Source of the DNA: Stappia sediminis
Lineage (GTDB): Bacteria > Pseudomonadota > Alphaproteobacteria > Rhizobiales > Stappiaceae
Assembly (NCBI RefSeq): GCF_009826895.1
Contig: NZ_WUMV01000006.1
Span: forward strand, 372,001 to 436,000
Length of the DNA stretch: 64,000 nucleotides
Direction of reading: 5' to 3'
Position numbers and translations under genes: made by a program. This document shows, one piece after another, positions 26,475 through 35,684 of the stretch; within the stretch, counting starts at the first letter, position 1; the number at the start of each line of letters is the position of its first letter. The notes under the pieces were generated by a model. That model saw only the letters and a program-made list of their open reading frames with translations, was not told where the DNA came from and did not search any database.

Positions 26475-27197
26475 ATGTTCACGGACATAAACGAAATTTC
26501 CATGACGGACTGTCCTGTAGAAATTGACGCCCTTCCTCTCGTAAACAAACTCTTCCAACAGCATGAGTGCTTTCGAAATGTCTCAGAATCCTTTGAAGTT
26601 GGGCTTTTCGATATTTTCGAAATGAATTTCGTCGAATGCAATCAGGAGCAGGAAGCCGCGCTGCGCGAAGTCGTGCATGTATTGTCGCGCCGCATCCTCG
26701 ATATCTTCGAGGCATCGCTTCTCATGAAGCAGCTTGCCCTTGAGGACGGCACGACGAAACTGACCGGCAGGCAGATCGAAGCGTTCGTCGAGGCGATCCG
26801 CGAAGAGGCGCAGATCCAGTGCCTCGACATCCACGAGCTGGACCCCGCGTCCGCCGGCGGTGCCTATAACCGGCTGCAGGAGACGATCGAAAGGGAGGCG
26901 CGCGGCTACCTCGGCCTGCCCGGGCTCGACCTTTCGTTTCTTGCCGGCGACATCCGCGAGTGCATGGACATCGTCATCCAGCGCCACGTCTGGCGGCGCA
27001 TCCGCATCGAAACCGAAACGCACCGGCGCATCGGCGACCAGATCGAGGCGCTCATGGCGCTGGCAAGCGATGCCGCCGACACGCAGATACCGCGGCTCTT
27101 CACCATAAAGCCCATCCCTGTCACGGCCAGGATCACCAGCTTCGGCAGCCGGTTTTCGGGCAAACCGCCGCATTCGCCGCATCCCGCGGGCGCATGA
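26475..27197 (+). CDS. Conserved hypothetical protein
   Basis: A 240-residue soluble, mostly helical protein (IFEMNFVECNQEQEAALREVVHVL split over residues 49-75, then LTGRQIEAFVEAIREEAQ) with no motif I recognise. The last 30 residues are basic and Pro-rich. AGGG eight bases upstream supports ATG 26475; a second ATG ten codons on is possible. It is followed by a strong terminator and stands alone, so context says nothing about its role. Confidence 0.55.
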   Translation: MFTDINEISMTDCPVEIDALPLVNKLFQQHECFRNVSESFEVGLFDIFEMNFVECNQEQEAALREVVHVLSRRILDIFEASLLMKQLALEDGTTKLTGRQIEAFVEAIREEAQIQCLDIHELDPASAGGAYNRLQETIEREARGYLGLPGLDLSFLAGDIRECMDIVIQRHVWRRIRIETETHRRIGDQIEALMALASDAADTQIPRLFTIKPIPVTARITSFGSRFSGKPPHSPHPAGA

Positions 27198-27270
27198 ACG
27201 CACAAGAGTTTGAAATGTCCTGAAGCGTGACGGCCCGGTCTCCCCCTTCGCCCGGCCGTTACGAAATGGG

Positions 27271-27304
27271 CCGCAGCGGAAAATCCGCTGCGGTCTTTTT
27301 TTTC
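27271..27304 (+). terminator. Intrinsic terminator
   Basis: CCGCAGCGGA (27271-27280) and TCCGCTGCGG (27284-27293) form a perfect 10-bp stem with an AAA loop, followed by TC and a long T-run (27296-27304). It ends the 26475 gene and abuts the pyrC stop. Confidence 0.93.
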
Positions 27305-28640
27305 ACTCCGTCCGCGGCAGGGCCTCGCCGAAAAGCACCGGCTCTCCGCTGGAAGGCGTGGTCAGATCGCCTTCCCACATCACGCGCCTGCCCCGCACGA
27401 TCGTGCCGACGGGCCATCCGGTAACTGAAACCCCGTCGTATGGCGTCCATCCGCATTTCGACACGATCCAGCTATTGTGGATCGTCTCGCGGCGCTTCAA
27501 ATCGACGACCGTGAAATCGGCATCATAGCCGAGCGCGATGCGCCCCTTCCGCGCAATGCCGAAAAGGCGCGCCGGCCCGGCGGACGTAAGGTCGACGAAG
27601 CGCAGCAGGCTGAGCTTTCCCGCATTTACATGGTCGAGCATCATCGGCACCAGCGTCTGCACGCCCGTCATGCCAGATGGAGAGTCCGGATAGGGCTTGC
27701 GCTTTTCTTCCAGAAGATGCGGCGCATGGTCGGAGCCCAGCACATCGGCAACGCCCTGCGCGATTCCCCACCAGAGGCGGTCGCGATGGCGGGCGGCGCG
27801 CACGGGCGGATTCATCTGGACGAGTGTGCCGAGCCGTTCGTAAGCGTCATCGGCAAGCGTCAGGTGGTGCGGCGTGATCTCGCAGCTCGCCACGTCCTTG
27901 TGATGCCCCAGGTATTCGATCTCTTCGGCCGTCGATATATGTAGCACATGAATGCGCGCGCCTTCGCGCCGGGCGATCGCGACCAGCCGTTTCGTGCAGG
28001 AAAGGGCAGCCTCCTCGTCACGCCAGACCGGGTGCGAGCGCGGATCACCTGGAATTCTTTCTCCAAGACGTTCGCGCAGACGGAACTCGTCCTCGGAATG
28101 AAACGCCGCGCGCCGCCGTGTTTTCGAGAGGATTTTCGATACCCCCTCATCGTCTTCCACCAGAAGATCGCCGGTGGAAGAGCCCATGAAGACCTTGATG
28201 CCGGCAGCGCCTGGCAAGCGTTCGAGTTCCGGTATATCGGCGGCATTGTCGCGCGTACCGCCGACCCAGAAGGCGAAATCGCAGTGCATGCGCCCGCTCG
28301 CGCGCGAAATCTTGTCGGCAAGCGCATCCGCACTGGTCGTCAGCGGCTTGGTGTTGGGCATTTCGAAAACGGCCGTTACACCGCCCATGACGGCCGCCCG
28401 CGATCCTGTTTCCAGGTCTTCCTTGTGATCGAGGCCTGGTTCGCGGAAATGCACTTGCGTGTCGATGACGCCGGGCAGCAAATGCAGGCCGGTGCAGTCG
28501 ACCGTCTCTGCGGCATCTGAGGGCTGAAAACTGCCGATCCCGGCAATCAGCCCGCCCCGCACAGCAACGTCGCGAACGAATTCGCCATCCTGATTGACCA
28601 CCGTGCCGCCCTTGAGGATGAGGTCATAGGTTTCGGCCAT
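27303..28640 (-). CDS. pyrC: Dihydroorotase
   Basis: A 445-residue amidohydrolase of de novo pyrimidine synthesis (carbamoyl-aspartate to dihydroorotate). Metal-binding and signature regions are present: DTQVHFREPGLDHKED, EMPNTKPLT, ASCEITPHHLTL, and VLGSDHAPHL. This is the long, monofunctional bacterial form (PyrC class I, allantoinase-like length). pyrB is not adjacent. The ATG at 28640 gives a normal N-terminus (MAETYDLILKGGTVV). The gene is divergent from ygfZ across 220 bp. Confidence 0.95.
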   Translation of the reverse strand: MAETYDLILKGGTVVNQDGEFVRDVAVRGGLIAGIGSFQPSDAAETVDCTGLHLLPGVIDTQVHFREPGLDHKEDLETGSRAAVMGGVTAVFEMPNTKPLTTSADALADKISRASGRMHCDFAFWVGGTRDNAADIPELERLPGAAGIKVFMGSSTGDLLVEDDEGVSKILSKTRRRAAFHSEDEFRLRERLGERIPGDPRSHPVWRDEEAALSCTKRLVAIARREGARIHVLHISTAEEIEYLGHHKDVASCEITPHHLTLADDAYERLGTLVQMNPPVRAARHRDRLWWGIAQGVADVLGSDHAPHLLEEKRKPYPDSPSGMTGVQTLVPMMLDHVNAGKLSLLRFVDLTSAGPARLFGIARKGRIALGYDADFTVVDLKRRETIHNSWIVSKCGWTPYDGVSVTGWPVGTIVRGRRVMWEGDLTTPSSGEPVLFGEALPRTE

Positions 28641-28860
28641 GGCGATCTCCGTATTCGCGTTTAAATTCCTGCAAGCGACTGGATACGCATCGGCAGGCGT
28701 GAGGAACTGCGTGGGGCTTATACGCCCGAGCCGCGCGTTACGCCACCGCCTCTTCGGGATAACGTTCCATCCGGCCTTGTTGCGTTTTCGCTAAAGCTCC
28801 ATAAATGGATCGAATGATTGACCGTCGGTATATGTCGCCCCCCTGTCGAGAAGGATCAAC

Positions 28861-29745
28861 ATGCAAGCCGCCCAGATCGCCGAACTGACGAGCCGCGGCG
28901 TCATCCATGTCACGGGTGAAGAAGCCCACGGCTTCCTGCACAATCTTGTCACCTGCGACATGGATGACGTGGAAAAGGACGGCGCCGCATACGGCGCGCT
29001 TTTGACGCCGCAGGGAAAGATTCTCTTCGATTTCTTCATCGTGAAAATCGACGGGGGTTATCTCGTCGACATGCGCCGCGACGCCGTTGCCGACCTCGTC
29101 AAACGTCTTTCGTTCTACAAGCTTCGCGCCAAGGTCGAGGTGAAGGACGCGAGCGAAGACCTGGCGGTGCTTGCGGCCTGGGGCACCGATGAGCCGCCTG
29201 AAATGCCGGCGACGGTCGTTCGCGACCCGCGCCTTGCCGCCCTCGGCTTCCGGGCCATCGGCGCGCGCATCGGCATCGGCGCGGATCTTGCCAGCCCCGG
29301 TGTCGAAATCGCGGATGAGGCCGCCTATCACGCCCACCGGATCTCCCTCGGCGTGCCCGAAGGCGGCTTGGACTTTCCCTTCGGCGATGCCTTTCCCCAT
29401 GATGCGGACATGGACGATCTCGACGGTGTTGCCTTCGACAAGGGCTGCTACGTCGGCCAGGAGGTCGTCAGCCGCATGAAGCATCGCGGTACGGCCCGCA
29501 AGCGCGTCGTCATCGTGCATGGCGACGGCGACCTGCCTGAGCCGGGTACCGCGATCGATGCCGCGGGCAAACCGGCGGGCACGCTGGGCTCGTCAGCTGG
29601 CGCTGCGGGCCTTGCGCTTGTCCGTCTGGACCGTATCAAGGAAGCGCTTGATGCCGGTGACGGCATATCGGCGGCAGGTGTTGCACTTCGCCCGGCCATT
29701 CCCGCCTGGGCTTCGTTCGGCTGGCCGGAGGCTCAGGCGGACTGA
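28861..29745 (+). CDS. ygfZ: YgfZ/GcvT-like folate-binding protein
   Basis: A 294-residue tetrahydrofolate-binding protein needed for maintenance of some iron-sulfur enzymes. The diagnostic motif K194-G-C196-Y-V-G-Q-E201 is intact, with the upstream N-terminal block LTSRGVIHVTGEEAHGFLHN and LLTPQGKILFDFF. Length is typical. It overlaps the next gene by one base (TGATG), so translation is coupled with an HD hydrolase. Confidence 0.93.
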   Translation: MQAAQIAELTSRGVIHVTGEEAHGFLHNLVTCDMDDVEKDGAAYGALLTPQGKILFDFFIVKIDGGYLVDMRRDAVADLVKRLSFYKLRAKVEVKDASEDLAVLAAWGTDEPPEMPATVVRDPRLAALGFRAIGARIGIGADLASPGVEIADEAAYHAHRISLGVPEGGLDFPFGDAFPHDADMDDLDGVAFDKGCYVGQEVVSRMKHRGTARKRVVIVHGDGDLPEPGTAIDAAGKPAGTLGSSAGAAGLALVRLDRIKEALDAGDGISAAGVALRPAIPAWASFGWPEAQAD

Positions 29746-30398
29746 TGGCGGCGGACCGCAGCGGCCAGCCTCCGCGCGCCTGGCAGCGCATGCTTTCCGG
29801 CAGGCGTCTCGACCTTCTCGACCCTTCCCCGCTCGATGTCGAGATCGAGGATATAGCCCATGGCCTTGCCCGTGTGGCCCGCTGGAACGGGCAGACGAAG
29901 GGCGATCACGCCTTTTCCGTGGCCGAGCATTCGCTTCTGGTGGAAGATCTCGCCCTGCGCCTGAAAAGCGACATCCCGCCGAAATGGCGGATGGCGGTCC
30001 TGCTTCACGACGCACCGGAATACGTGATCGGCGACATGATTTCGCCGTTCAAGACGGTGATGGGCGGCAACTACAAGGAGATCGAGGCGCGGCTTCAGGG
30101 CGCGATCCATCTTCGTTTCTCGCTTCCCGCCATCCTGCCCCAGGCGATCAAGAAGCTTGCCAAGCGCGCGGACATGATCTCCGCCTATTTCGAGGCTGTG
30201 GAACTTGCCGGCTTCGACGAGGCGGAAGCCGCGCGCCTGTTCGGCAGGCCACGCGGCTTCACCGCCGGGAAGGATGGACGATTGAGGCTCGGGCTGAAGC
30301 CTCTTCCCGTGGCGCGGGCGCAGGCGGATTTTCTCGCAAGGTTCAGGGAAATCGCGCTTGCGCGAAAGCAGGATCCGCAGGACAGGGAATTTTGCTGA
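29745..30398 (+). CDS. HD-domain phosphohydrolase (YfbR-like)
   Basis: A 217-residue metal-dependent phosphohydrolase. HD ligands visible: H62 in FSVAEHSLLV, H88-D89 in VLLHDAPEYVIGDM, and the later D in KRADMISAYFE. The pattern matches YfbR-type 5'-nucleotidases acting on deoxynucleotides, but the substrate is inferred. It starts inside the ygfZ stop codon and is followed 108 bp later by a tyrosine phosphatase gene and nadQ, a neighbourhood that may link it to nucleotide or NAD metabolism. Confidence 0.85.
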   Translation: MAADRSGQPPRAWQRMLSGRRLDLLDPSPLDVEIEDIAHGLARVARWNGQTKGDHAFSVAEHSLLVEDLALRLKSDIPPKWRMAVLLHDAPEYVIGDMISPFKTVMGGNYKEIEARLQGAIHLRFSLPAILPQAIKKLAKRADMISAYFEAVELAGFDEAEAARLFGRPRGFTAGKDGRLRLGLKPLPVARAQADFLARFREIALARKQDPQDREFC

Positions 30399-30506
30399 GA
30401 ATATCGGTGCGTTCGCGAGACGTCGGGTGCAGAGCGCACTAGAATCGATACTGAACCGGAGTGTTTCGCTCCATACCCTGACCCTGGTCGACCGAGCGGA
30501 GGCGCC

Positions 30507-31013
30507 ATGCTTTATGTCTGTTCCCTGTCCCGACTGGCGGAAACCGTCAGCCGAACGGGGGCAAGCCACATGGTGACCCTCATCAACGCCGGCACGCCCG
30601 TCGAACGTCCGCCGCAAATCGCAGCCGGCCGGCATCTCTTCCTCGGCTTCAACGACATCACGGCGCCTGCCGAAGGCCTTGTGCCGCCCGGCGAGGAACA
30701 TGTGCGCCACCTTATCGACTTCACCGGCAAGTGGGACCGCAGCGCGCCGATGGTGATCCATTGCTGGGCCGGTATCAGCCGGTCGACGGCCGGCGCCTTC
30801 ATCACCGCCTGTTCGCTCATGCCGGACCGTGACGAGATGGAGATCGCGCTTGCCCTGCGTGAAGCTTCCCCTTCGGCCACCCCCAACGCACGCCTTGTCG
30901 CGCTGGCCGACAATGTGCTTGAGCGAAAAGGAAGGATGGTCGACGCTGTAACCGCGATCGGGCGCGGCGCGGACGCCTTCGAAGGCGATCCCTTCTCGCT
31001 TGAACTCAAGTAA
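30507..31013 (+). CDS. Tyrosine-phosphatase-family protein
   Basis: A 168-residue protein with the phosphatase loop H85-C86-W-A-G-I-S-R-S93, the HCxxGxSRS form of cysteine phosphatases. C86 is the nucleophile. A possible acid residue lies in GFNDITAP. GGAGG at the right distance fixes the ATG at 30507. Substrate unknown; it may act on protein tyrosine or a small phosphorylated metabolite. It lies between the HD gene and nadQ with 19 bp to the latter. Confidence 0.87.
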   Translation: MLYVCSLSRLAETVSRTGASHMVTLINAGTPVERPPQIAAGRHLFLGFNDITAPAEGLVPPGEEHVRHLIDFTGKWDRSAPMVIHCWAGISRSTAGAFITACSLMPDRDEMEIALALREASPSATPNARLVALADNVLERKGRMVDAVTAIGRGADAFEGDPFSLELK

Positions 31014-31032
31014 GGAGCGCGGCAAGGCCCGA

Positions 31033-32007
31033 ATGACCACGCGTATCGAAATCGGCCTGAACGCGGTGATCGTCGCGGTTGCCGACCCCAAGCCGCTGGT
31101 GCTGGTGATCGGCCCTGACACACCGGGCAACCCGGATTCGCTTCCCTTTGGTCCGTTCGATCCCGTGCGCCATCGCACGTTCGAGATCGGCCTGCGCGCA
31201 TGGGTGGAAGAGCAGACCGCACTCAAACTCGGTTATATCGAACAACTTTACACGTTCGGCGACAGGGGGCGCCTTTACACGCGCAGCGACAACCGCCCGC
31301 ACGAAGTATCCGTCGGCTACCTCGCGCTCACGCGCCCCAGCGAGGAATCGACGCAGATACTCGGCCAAATGAACGCTCGCTGGCGCTCCTGGTACGACTA
31401 TTTTCCCTGGGAGGACTGGCGCAGCGGACCACCGGACGTGCTTGAAGAGCACATTCTCCCCGCCCTCGAAGTCTGGGCGAACACTTTGCCTGCCGCTGGC
31501 GCGCCGCCGCGCGCACTTTCGAGGACCGAACGGGTGCGCCTCGCCTTCGGCATGGAAAAGGATGTCTGGGACGAGGAGAAGGTGCTTGACCGCTACGAGT
31601 TGCTTTACGAAGCGGGCCTGGTGGAAGAAGCCGTTCGCGACGAACGCCCCGCCGCCCTTCAACGCGAAAGCCTGCCGCCCCTGGGGCGCTCCATGCAGCA
31701 GGACCACAGGAGAATTCTCGCGACCGCCATATCGCGCCTGCGTGCCAAGCTGAAATACCGGCCTGTCGTCTTCGAACTGATGCCACCGACCTTCACGCTG
31801 ACGGAACTGCAGCGGACCGTCGAGGCGATTTCCGGGCGCCATCTGCACAAGCAGAATTTCCGCCGTCTCGTGGAAAACAACGACCTTGTCGAGCCGACGG
31901 GCGACACCTCCACGACGACCGGTGGGCGTCCCGCCGCTCTCTTCCGCTTCCGACGTGCCGTTTTGAGGGAACGTCCCGCACTCGGCCTCAGGCTTGGCAG
32001 CCGGTAG
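31033..32007 (+). CDS. nadQ: NAD biosynthesis transcriptional regulator (NadQ/Nudix-related)
   Basis: About 324 residues. The N-terminal part resembles a Nudix-like sensor (IEIGLNAVIVAVADPKPLVLVIG) without a functional Nudix box, and the C-terminal part is a winged helix (PTFTLTELQRTVEAISGRHL, KQNFRRLVENNDLVEPTG, GGRPAALFRFR) as in NrtR-type regulators. It matches the alphaproteobacterial NAD regulator called NadQ, which represses nadABC. ATG 31033 is preceded by AAGG; the TTG at 31000 overlaps the phosphatase gene and is less likely. A matching palindrome is seen twice upstream of nadA in this window. Confidence 0.82.
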   Translation: MTTRIEIGLNAVIVAVADPKPLVLVIGPDTPGNPDSLPFGPFDPVRHRTFEIGLRAWVEEQTALKLGYIEQLYTFGDRGRLYTRSDNRPHEVSVGYLALTRPSEESTQILGQMNARWRSWYDYFPWEDWRSGPPDVLEEHILPALEVWANTLPAAGAPPRALSRTERVRLAFGMEKDVWDEEKVLDRYELLYEAGLVEEAVRDERPAALQRESLPPLGRSMQQDHRRILATAISRLRAKLKYRPVVFELMPPTFTLTELQRTVEAISGRHLHKQNFRRLVENNDLVEPTGDTSTTTGGRPAALFRFRRAVLRERPALGLRLGSR

Positions 32008-32068
32008 GGCATATCCGCGAATAGTGTATGCCGGCGGATTTCGGACAGGGATACGCCAACGCGGCGGC

Positions 32069-32491
32069 TCAGATGGCGGAGGCTGTTTCGGCTTCGCTCA
32101 GCAGCTTCCACAATTCGCCGACACGATCCGGACCGAGCGCGCGGTTCAGCGTGCCTTCCGCCCTGCGCCAACCCTTGACGGCCCGCGTCATCGCCTCTTC
32201 ACCGGCGGGCGCCAGCAGCACGGGGTGTTCGCGCCCGTCTTCGGCAGTCGTCTCGCGGATGAGCTTGGCCTTGATCATGCGATCGAGTGTGCGCGTCATC
32301 GTCGTGCGGTCCGCACCGATGGACCTGGCGATCTCGGTTGCAGTGCTCGGCCCCCGGCGGGCCAGTATCGAAAGAACGGAATATTGCGTGATTGTGATAC
32401 CGCTCCCGTCAAGCGCCTGTTCGTAAAGACGGGTCACCGCCCTGCTGGTCCTGCGCAGGCGGTGGCATGAACACAGTAATTCATCGGCCAT
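32069..32491 (-). CDS. MarR family transcriptional regulator
   Basis: A 140-residue winged-helix regulator with the MarR core (TQYSVLSILARRGPSTATEIARSIGADRTTMTRTLDRM split over residues 35-73, then wing EDGREHPVLLAPAGEEAM). Two cysteines near the N-terminus (CSCHRLRR) could sense redox or thiol-reactive ligands, which is inference. It is divergent from a thioesterase gene, with a TGTGTA/TACACA palindrome 25-38 bp upstream of its start, so it probably represses both itself and that gene. Confidence 0.9.
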   Translation of the reverse strand: MADELLCSCHRLRRTSRAVTRLYEQALDGSGITITQYSVLSILARRGPSTATEIARSIGADRTTMTRTLDRMIKAKLIRETTAEDGREHPVLLAPAGEEAMTRAVKGWRRAEGTLNRALGPDRVGELWKLLSEAETASAI

Positions 32492-32515
32492 AATCGAAAA
32501 CTCCGATTCTTACGT

Positions 32516-32529
32516 TGTGTAACTACACA
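32516..32529. promoter_or_regulatory. Palindrome, probable MarR operator
   Basis: TGTGTA (32516-32521) and TACACA (32524-32529) around AC, in the promoter region shared by the MarR gene and the divergent thioesterase gene. MarR sites commonly have this form; binding is inferred. Confidence 0.6.
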
Positions 32530-32640
32530 TATTCCTTTACGGCATCAAAATGTCAATAGCGACTTGAAAATAGCAGAATTTCATGATCTCGTGCATTAGC
32601 ACTAATAACGATGCGATTTATTTCGGTGGAGCGTTTCCCT

Positions 32641-33123
32641 ATGGATTTCAATGCTGTGGACTTTGGCCTTCCCGACATGGCCGACATCAAGGCCCTGCCC
32701 GGACGCGCGTTCCTGGAGCGGATGATGGCCGGAGAATTTCCTTCGCCTCCCATATGCCAGACCATGAACTTTATGCTCACGTCAGTCGGCGATGGCGAGG
32801 CTCGATTCGAGGGCGTGCCGGAATTCCGGCACTACAATCCCCTCGGTACCGTTCATGGAGGGTGGACGGGCACGATCCTCGACTCCTCTCTCGGCTGCGC
32901 GGTGCATACAACGTTGGCACCTGGCGAGGGCTACACGACGGTGGAGTTCAAGGTGAACATCGTCAGGCCCGTTTTTGAAACGAGCGGGCGCCTCGTCTGC
33001 GACGGGCGCGTGGTTCATCGCGGCAAGCGCATCGCCACATCGGAGGCGACCCTCAAGGATGGCGAAGGGCGGCTTCTGGCACACGGCACGGAAACCTGCA
33101 TGATATTTTCAGCGTCAGGATGA
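32641..33123 (+). CDS. PaaI-type hotdog thioesterase
   Basis: A 160-residue hotdog-fold protein with the active-site region YNPLGTVHGGWTGTILDSSLG and the strand YTTVEFKVNIVRPV, ending in GRLLAHGTETCMIF. It hydrolyses acyl-CoA or aryl-acyl-CoA thioesters. GGTGGAG upstream sets the ATG at 32641; an earlier in-frame ATG would place the start inside the regulatory region. It is divergent from, and probably controlled by, the MarR gene. Confidence 0.88.
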   Translation: MDFNAVDFGLPDMADIKALPGRAFLERMMAGEFPSPPICQTMNFMLTSVGDGEARFEGVPEFRHYNPLGTVHGGWTGTILDSSLGCAVHTTLAPGEGYTTVEFKVNIVRPVFETSGRLVCDGRVVHRGKRIATSEATLKDGEGRLLAHGTETCMIFSASG

Positions 33124-33358
33124 CCGACGCCCGGACGTCGCTTCGTTAACACTATGTAAAGGTAATAGATGCGTCTTCGGATGCACCGTTAACGATAAAT
33201 CGCGTCGAACTGCCGCAAGGCAACAGGAAATACCTGCCGTTCCGTTCTCATTAACGGTCTTTCAAGGTTAAGCGGTCACGATTCCCTCCGGATCAACGGT
33301 GGTGTTCCGGCCCGATGCGCGGAAAACCATAAGAGTATCGAGTGTGGAGTTGCCGCGT

Positions 33359-34546
33359 ATGCCTGGCAGGACAAAGAGGAAGCCGACGTTGAGAAGGGCT
33401 CGTTCACGCCGTTCCATCGCAGCGGTTCTCGCCTGGACGCCTATCGTCTTTGCCGCAACGACAGCCGAAATCGCCCAGCAGGACATAACCGCGCTCATCG
33501 AGGCGAGCCGGGACGATGTGCCACGCTGGATGACGACGGTCGTCGCCGCCGAGCATGGTTCGGCCCACGCCCCGAGCATGGTTCTGGCCGATGCCTCGGC
33601 GAACAACCGGAACGCAGCCGATTTCGCGGTAACCTCCGCTGCGCAAGGCGATAACGCAACGGTCGTTCGCGGGCTCGAGAAATTCGCGATCGAGGCACAA
33701 CCCGACGAGTTGCCGGAAAGGATCGAGATCAACCGCTCCTCGAAGGGCGACAGGCATCTGTCCATGGCGCCGGACCGGGAAATGCTCGATCTCGCGGCGG
33801 GCTCCGTCTATTCGGTGCCGAACATGATCGCCACGGGTCCGGCCCAGGATCTGCCGAAGGTCGCCTTCGTCGCGCCCCTTCCCGATACCGTGTTGGGGCC
33901 CGGCCCTGCGATTGCCAACGCCAAGAAGCCTGGCAACCCGCTGGACCTTACCCGCATGGCGATCGCGCGCAACGTGGCAGCCACCAGCGTTTCGCTCGCC
34001 TCCGCCTATGCCGCGAACCCGATGAACGACACCGCCGCGCCTTTCAGGGCACTGCTCGGAACGCCGGATCTTGATGCGCAGGCCGAAACGGATCCGCATT
34101 GGTGGACGCAGCGCGCTCTACCTGCAAGCGTCCTCAGCGCCAAGGAGCAGCGCTGTCTTGCCGAGGCCGTCTATTTCGAGGCGCGCGGCGAACCGGAGGA
34201 CGGCCAGGTTGCCGTGGCCCAGGTGGTGCTGAACCGCGTCAAGAACCCTGCCTATCCGAATACGATCTGCAAAGTGGTCTACCAGAACCGGCACAAGCGC
34301 AACCGCTGTCAGTTCTCCTTCGCCTGCGACGGCAAGCGCGACCGTATTTCAGCCAGGGACGCCTGGGAAACCGCGCAGACCATCGCTAGGGAAACCGTCG
34401 AAGGCGAGCACTATCTCAAGGAAGTCGGCGCCTCGACGCATTATCACGCGACCTACGTGCACCCCGGCTGGGCCCGCACCATGGACCGGCTCGACAAGAT
34501 CGGCCGGCACATCTTTTATCGCACAAAGGGCGGCGGCTGGAGCTGA
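33359..34546 (+). CDS. SleB-type cell wall hydrolase
   Basis: About 395 residues. A hydrophobic N-terminal segment (SIAAVLAWTPIVFAATTAEIA) after basic residues acts as signal or anchor; a long low-conservation middle follows; the C-terminal 125 residues are a Hydrolase_2 (SleB) domain with the catalytic region CLAEAVYFEARGEPEDGQ, VAQVVLNRVKNPAYP and FSFACDG, ending HYHATYVHPGW. It probably cleaves peptidoglycan glycan in the periplasm. ATG 33359 is preferred over a GTG at 33299. Its terminator overlaps the stop codon. Confidence 0.88.
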   Translation: MPGRTKRKPTLRRARSRRSIAAVLAWTPIVFAATTAEIAQQDITALIEASRDDVPRWMTTVVAAEHGSAHAPSMVLADASANNRNAADFAVTSAAQGDNATVVRGLEKFAIEAQPDELPERIEINRSSKGDRHLSMAPDREMLDLAAGSVYSVPNMIATGPAQDLPKVAFVAPLPDTVLGPGPAIANAKKPGNPLDLTRMAIARNVAATSVSLASAYAANPMNDTAAPFRALLGTPDLDAQAETDPHWWTQRALPASVLSAKEQRCLAEAVYFEARGEPEDGQVAVAQVVLNRVKNPAYPNTICKVVYQNRHKRNRCQFSFACDGKRDRISARDAWETAQTIARETVEGEHYLKEVGASTHYHATYVHPGWARTMDRLDKIGRHIFYRTKGGGWS

Positions 34547-34563
34547 CAGCCCCAGCCTTTTTT
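34535..34563 (+). terminator. Intrinsic terminator overlapping the SleB stop codon
   Basis: GGCTGG (34535-34540) and CCAGCC (34552-34557), extended inward by GCT/AGC across one mismatch, followed by TTTTTT. The UGA stop (34544-34546) lies in the loop region, so the stem begins within the coding sequence. Confidence 0.75.
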
Positions 34564-34565
34564 AC

Positions 34566-35561
34566 CTATCCCATTTCGACGACGAGCCGTCCGCGCACCT
34601 TGCCTTCAAGGATCGCCGAGGCGTGCGGGATGATGTCATCAAATCCGATCGTCGTCGTCATGGCATCGAGTTTCGCCATGTCGAGATCGCGCACCAGCCG
34701 GTCGTAGGCCTGGATCCGGCGAGCGACCGGCGCCATGACACTGTCGATCCCGGCGAGAGTTACCCCGCGAAGGATAAAGGGCGCGACGGACGAGGGAAGG
34801 TCCATCCCCTGCGCAAGGCCACAGGCCGCGACAGTGCCGCCGTATTGCGTCATGGAAAGCGCGTTGGCGAGTGTATTCGAGCCCGCGACATCGATAGCGC
34901 CGGCCCACCGCTCCCTGTTGAGCGGCTTCGGCGGGCCCGACAGTTCGGCACGGTCGATAATCTCCGCAGCACCCAGGCCTTTCAGGTAATCGCCCTCTTC
35001 GGCGCGGCCGGTCGAGGCGACGATCTCGTAGCCGAGCTTCGCCAGGACCGCGACCGCGACGGAGCCGACGCCACCCGCCGCTCCCGTCACGAGAACCGGC
35101 CCCTTGTCCGGGGTGACACCGTGATCCTCAAGCGCAAGCACGCAAAGCATGGCCGTATAGCCGGCCGTGCCGATCGCCATCGCCTGATGGCCGCTCAAGC
35201 CTTTCGGCAGCGGGATCAGCCAGTCGCTCTTGACCCGCGCATAGCCGGCATAGGCGCCCATATGCGTTTCGCCCACGCCGAACCCGTTGAGAAGCACCTT
35301 GTCACCCCTGGAATAGGCGTTGGAGGAACACTCCGTCACCTCGCCGACCAGATCGATGCCCGGGATCATCGGAAAGCGGCGCACCACGGGGCCCTTGCCG
35401 GTGACGGCCAGACCGTCCTTGTAGTTCACCGTCGTCTGCCCGACGCGGACGGTGACATCGCCCTCCATGAGGTCGTCGAGGCCGATTTCCCGGATCTCCG
35501 CCGGGTTTTGAACCTTCGCGCCCTCTTCGCGGGTGATCCATACGGCCTTGAACGTGCTCAT
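34566..35561 (-). CDS. Acrylyl-CoA reductase (AcuI/YhdH) family oxidoreductase
   Basis: A 331-residue medium-chain dehydrogenase without zinc ligands. Visible are the NADP-binding stretch VLVTGAAGGVGSVAVAVLAKLG, YKDGLAVTGKGPVVRRFPM split near residues 40-60, and the C-terminal IEHA-like HASAILEGKVRGRLVVEMG. AcuI enzymes reduce acrylyl-CoA with NADPH in DMSP and 3-hydroxypropionate metabolism and detoxify acrylate; the exact substrate is inferred. GGAGGA upstream fixes the ATG at 35561. Confidence 0.9.
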   Translation of the reverse strand: MSTFKAVWITREEGAKVQNPAEIREIGLDDLMEGDVTVRVGQTTVNYKDGLAVTGKGPVVRRFPMIPGIDLVGEVTECSSNAYSRGDKVLLNGFGVGETHMGAYAGYARVKSDWLIPLPKGLSGHQAMAIGTAGYTAMLCVLALEDHGVTPDKGPVLVTGAAGGVGSVAVAVLAKLGYEIVASTGRAEEGDYLKGLGAAEIIDRAELSGPPKPLNRERWAGAIDVAGSNTLANALSMTQYGGTVAACGLAQGMDLPSSVAPFILRGVTLAGIDSVMAPVARRIQAYDRLVRDLDMAKLDAMTTTIGFDDIIPHASAILEGKVRGRLVVEMG

Positions 35562-35684
35562 CGCGGCTCCTCCGAAGCTGGAATTCGAACTTGCCTGAAC
35601 GCTGCCAGACGCCATCCGTCCTTGCAAGGTCGCCGAAGGGCGAGCCTTGCCGGATGCGTCAAATCCCGGTGAACCCCTTGCCGC

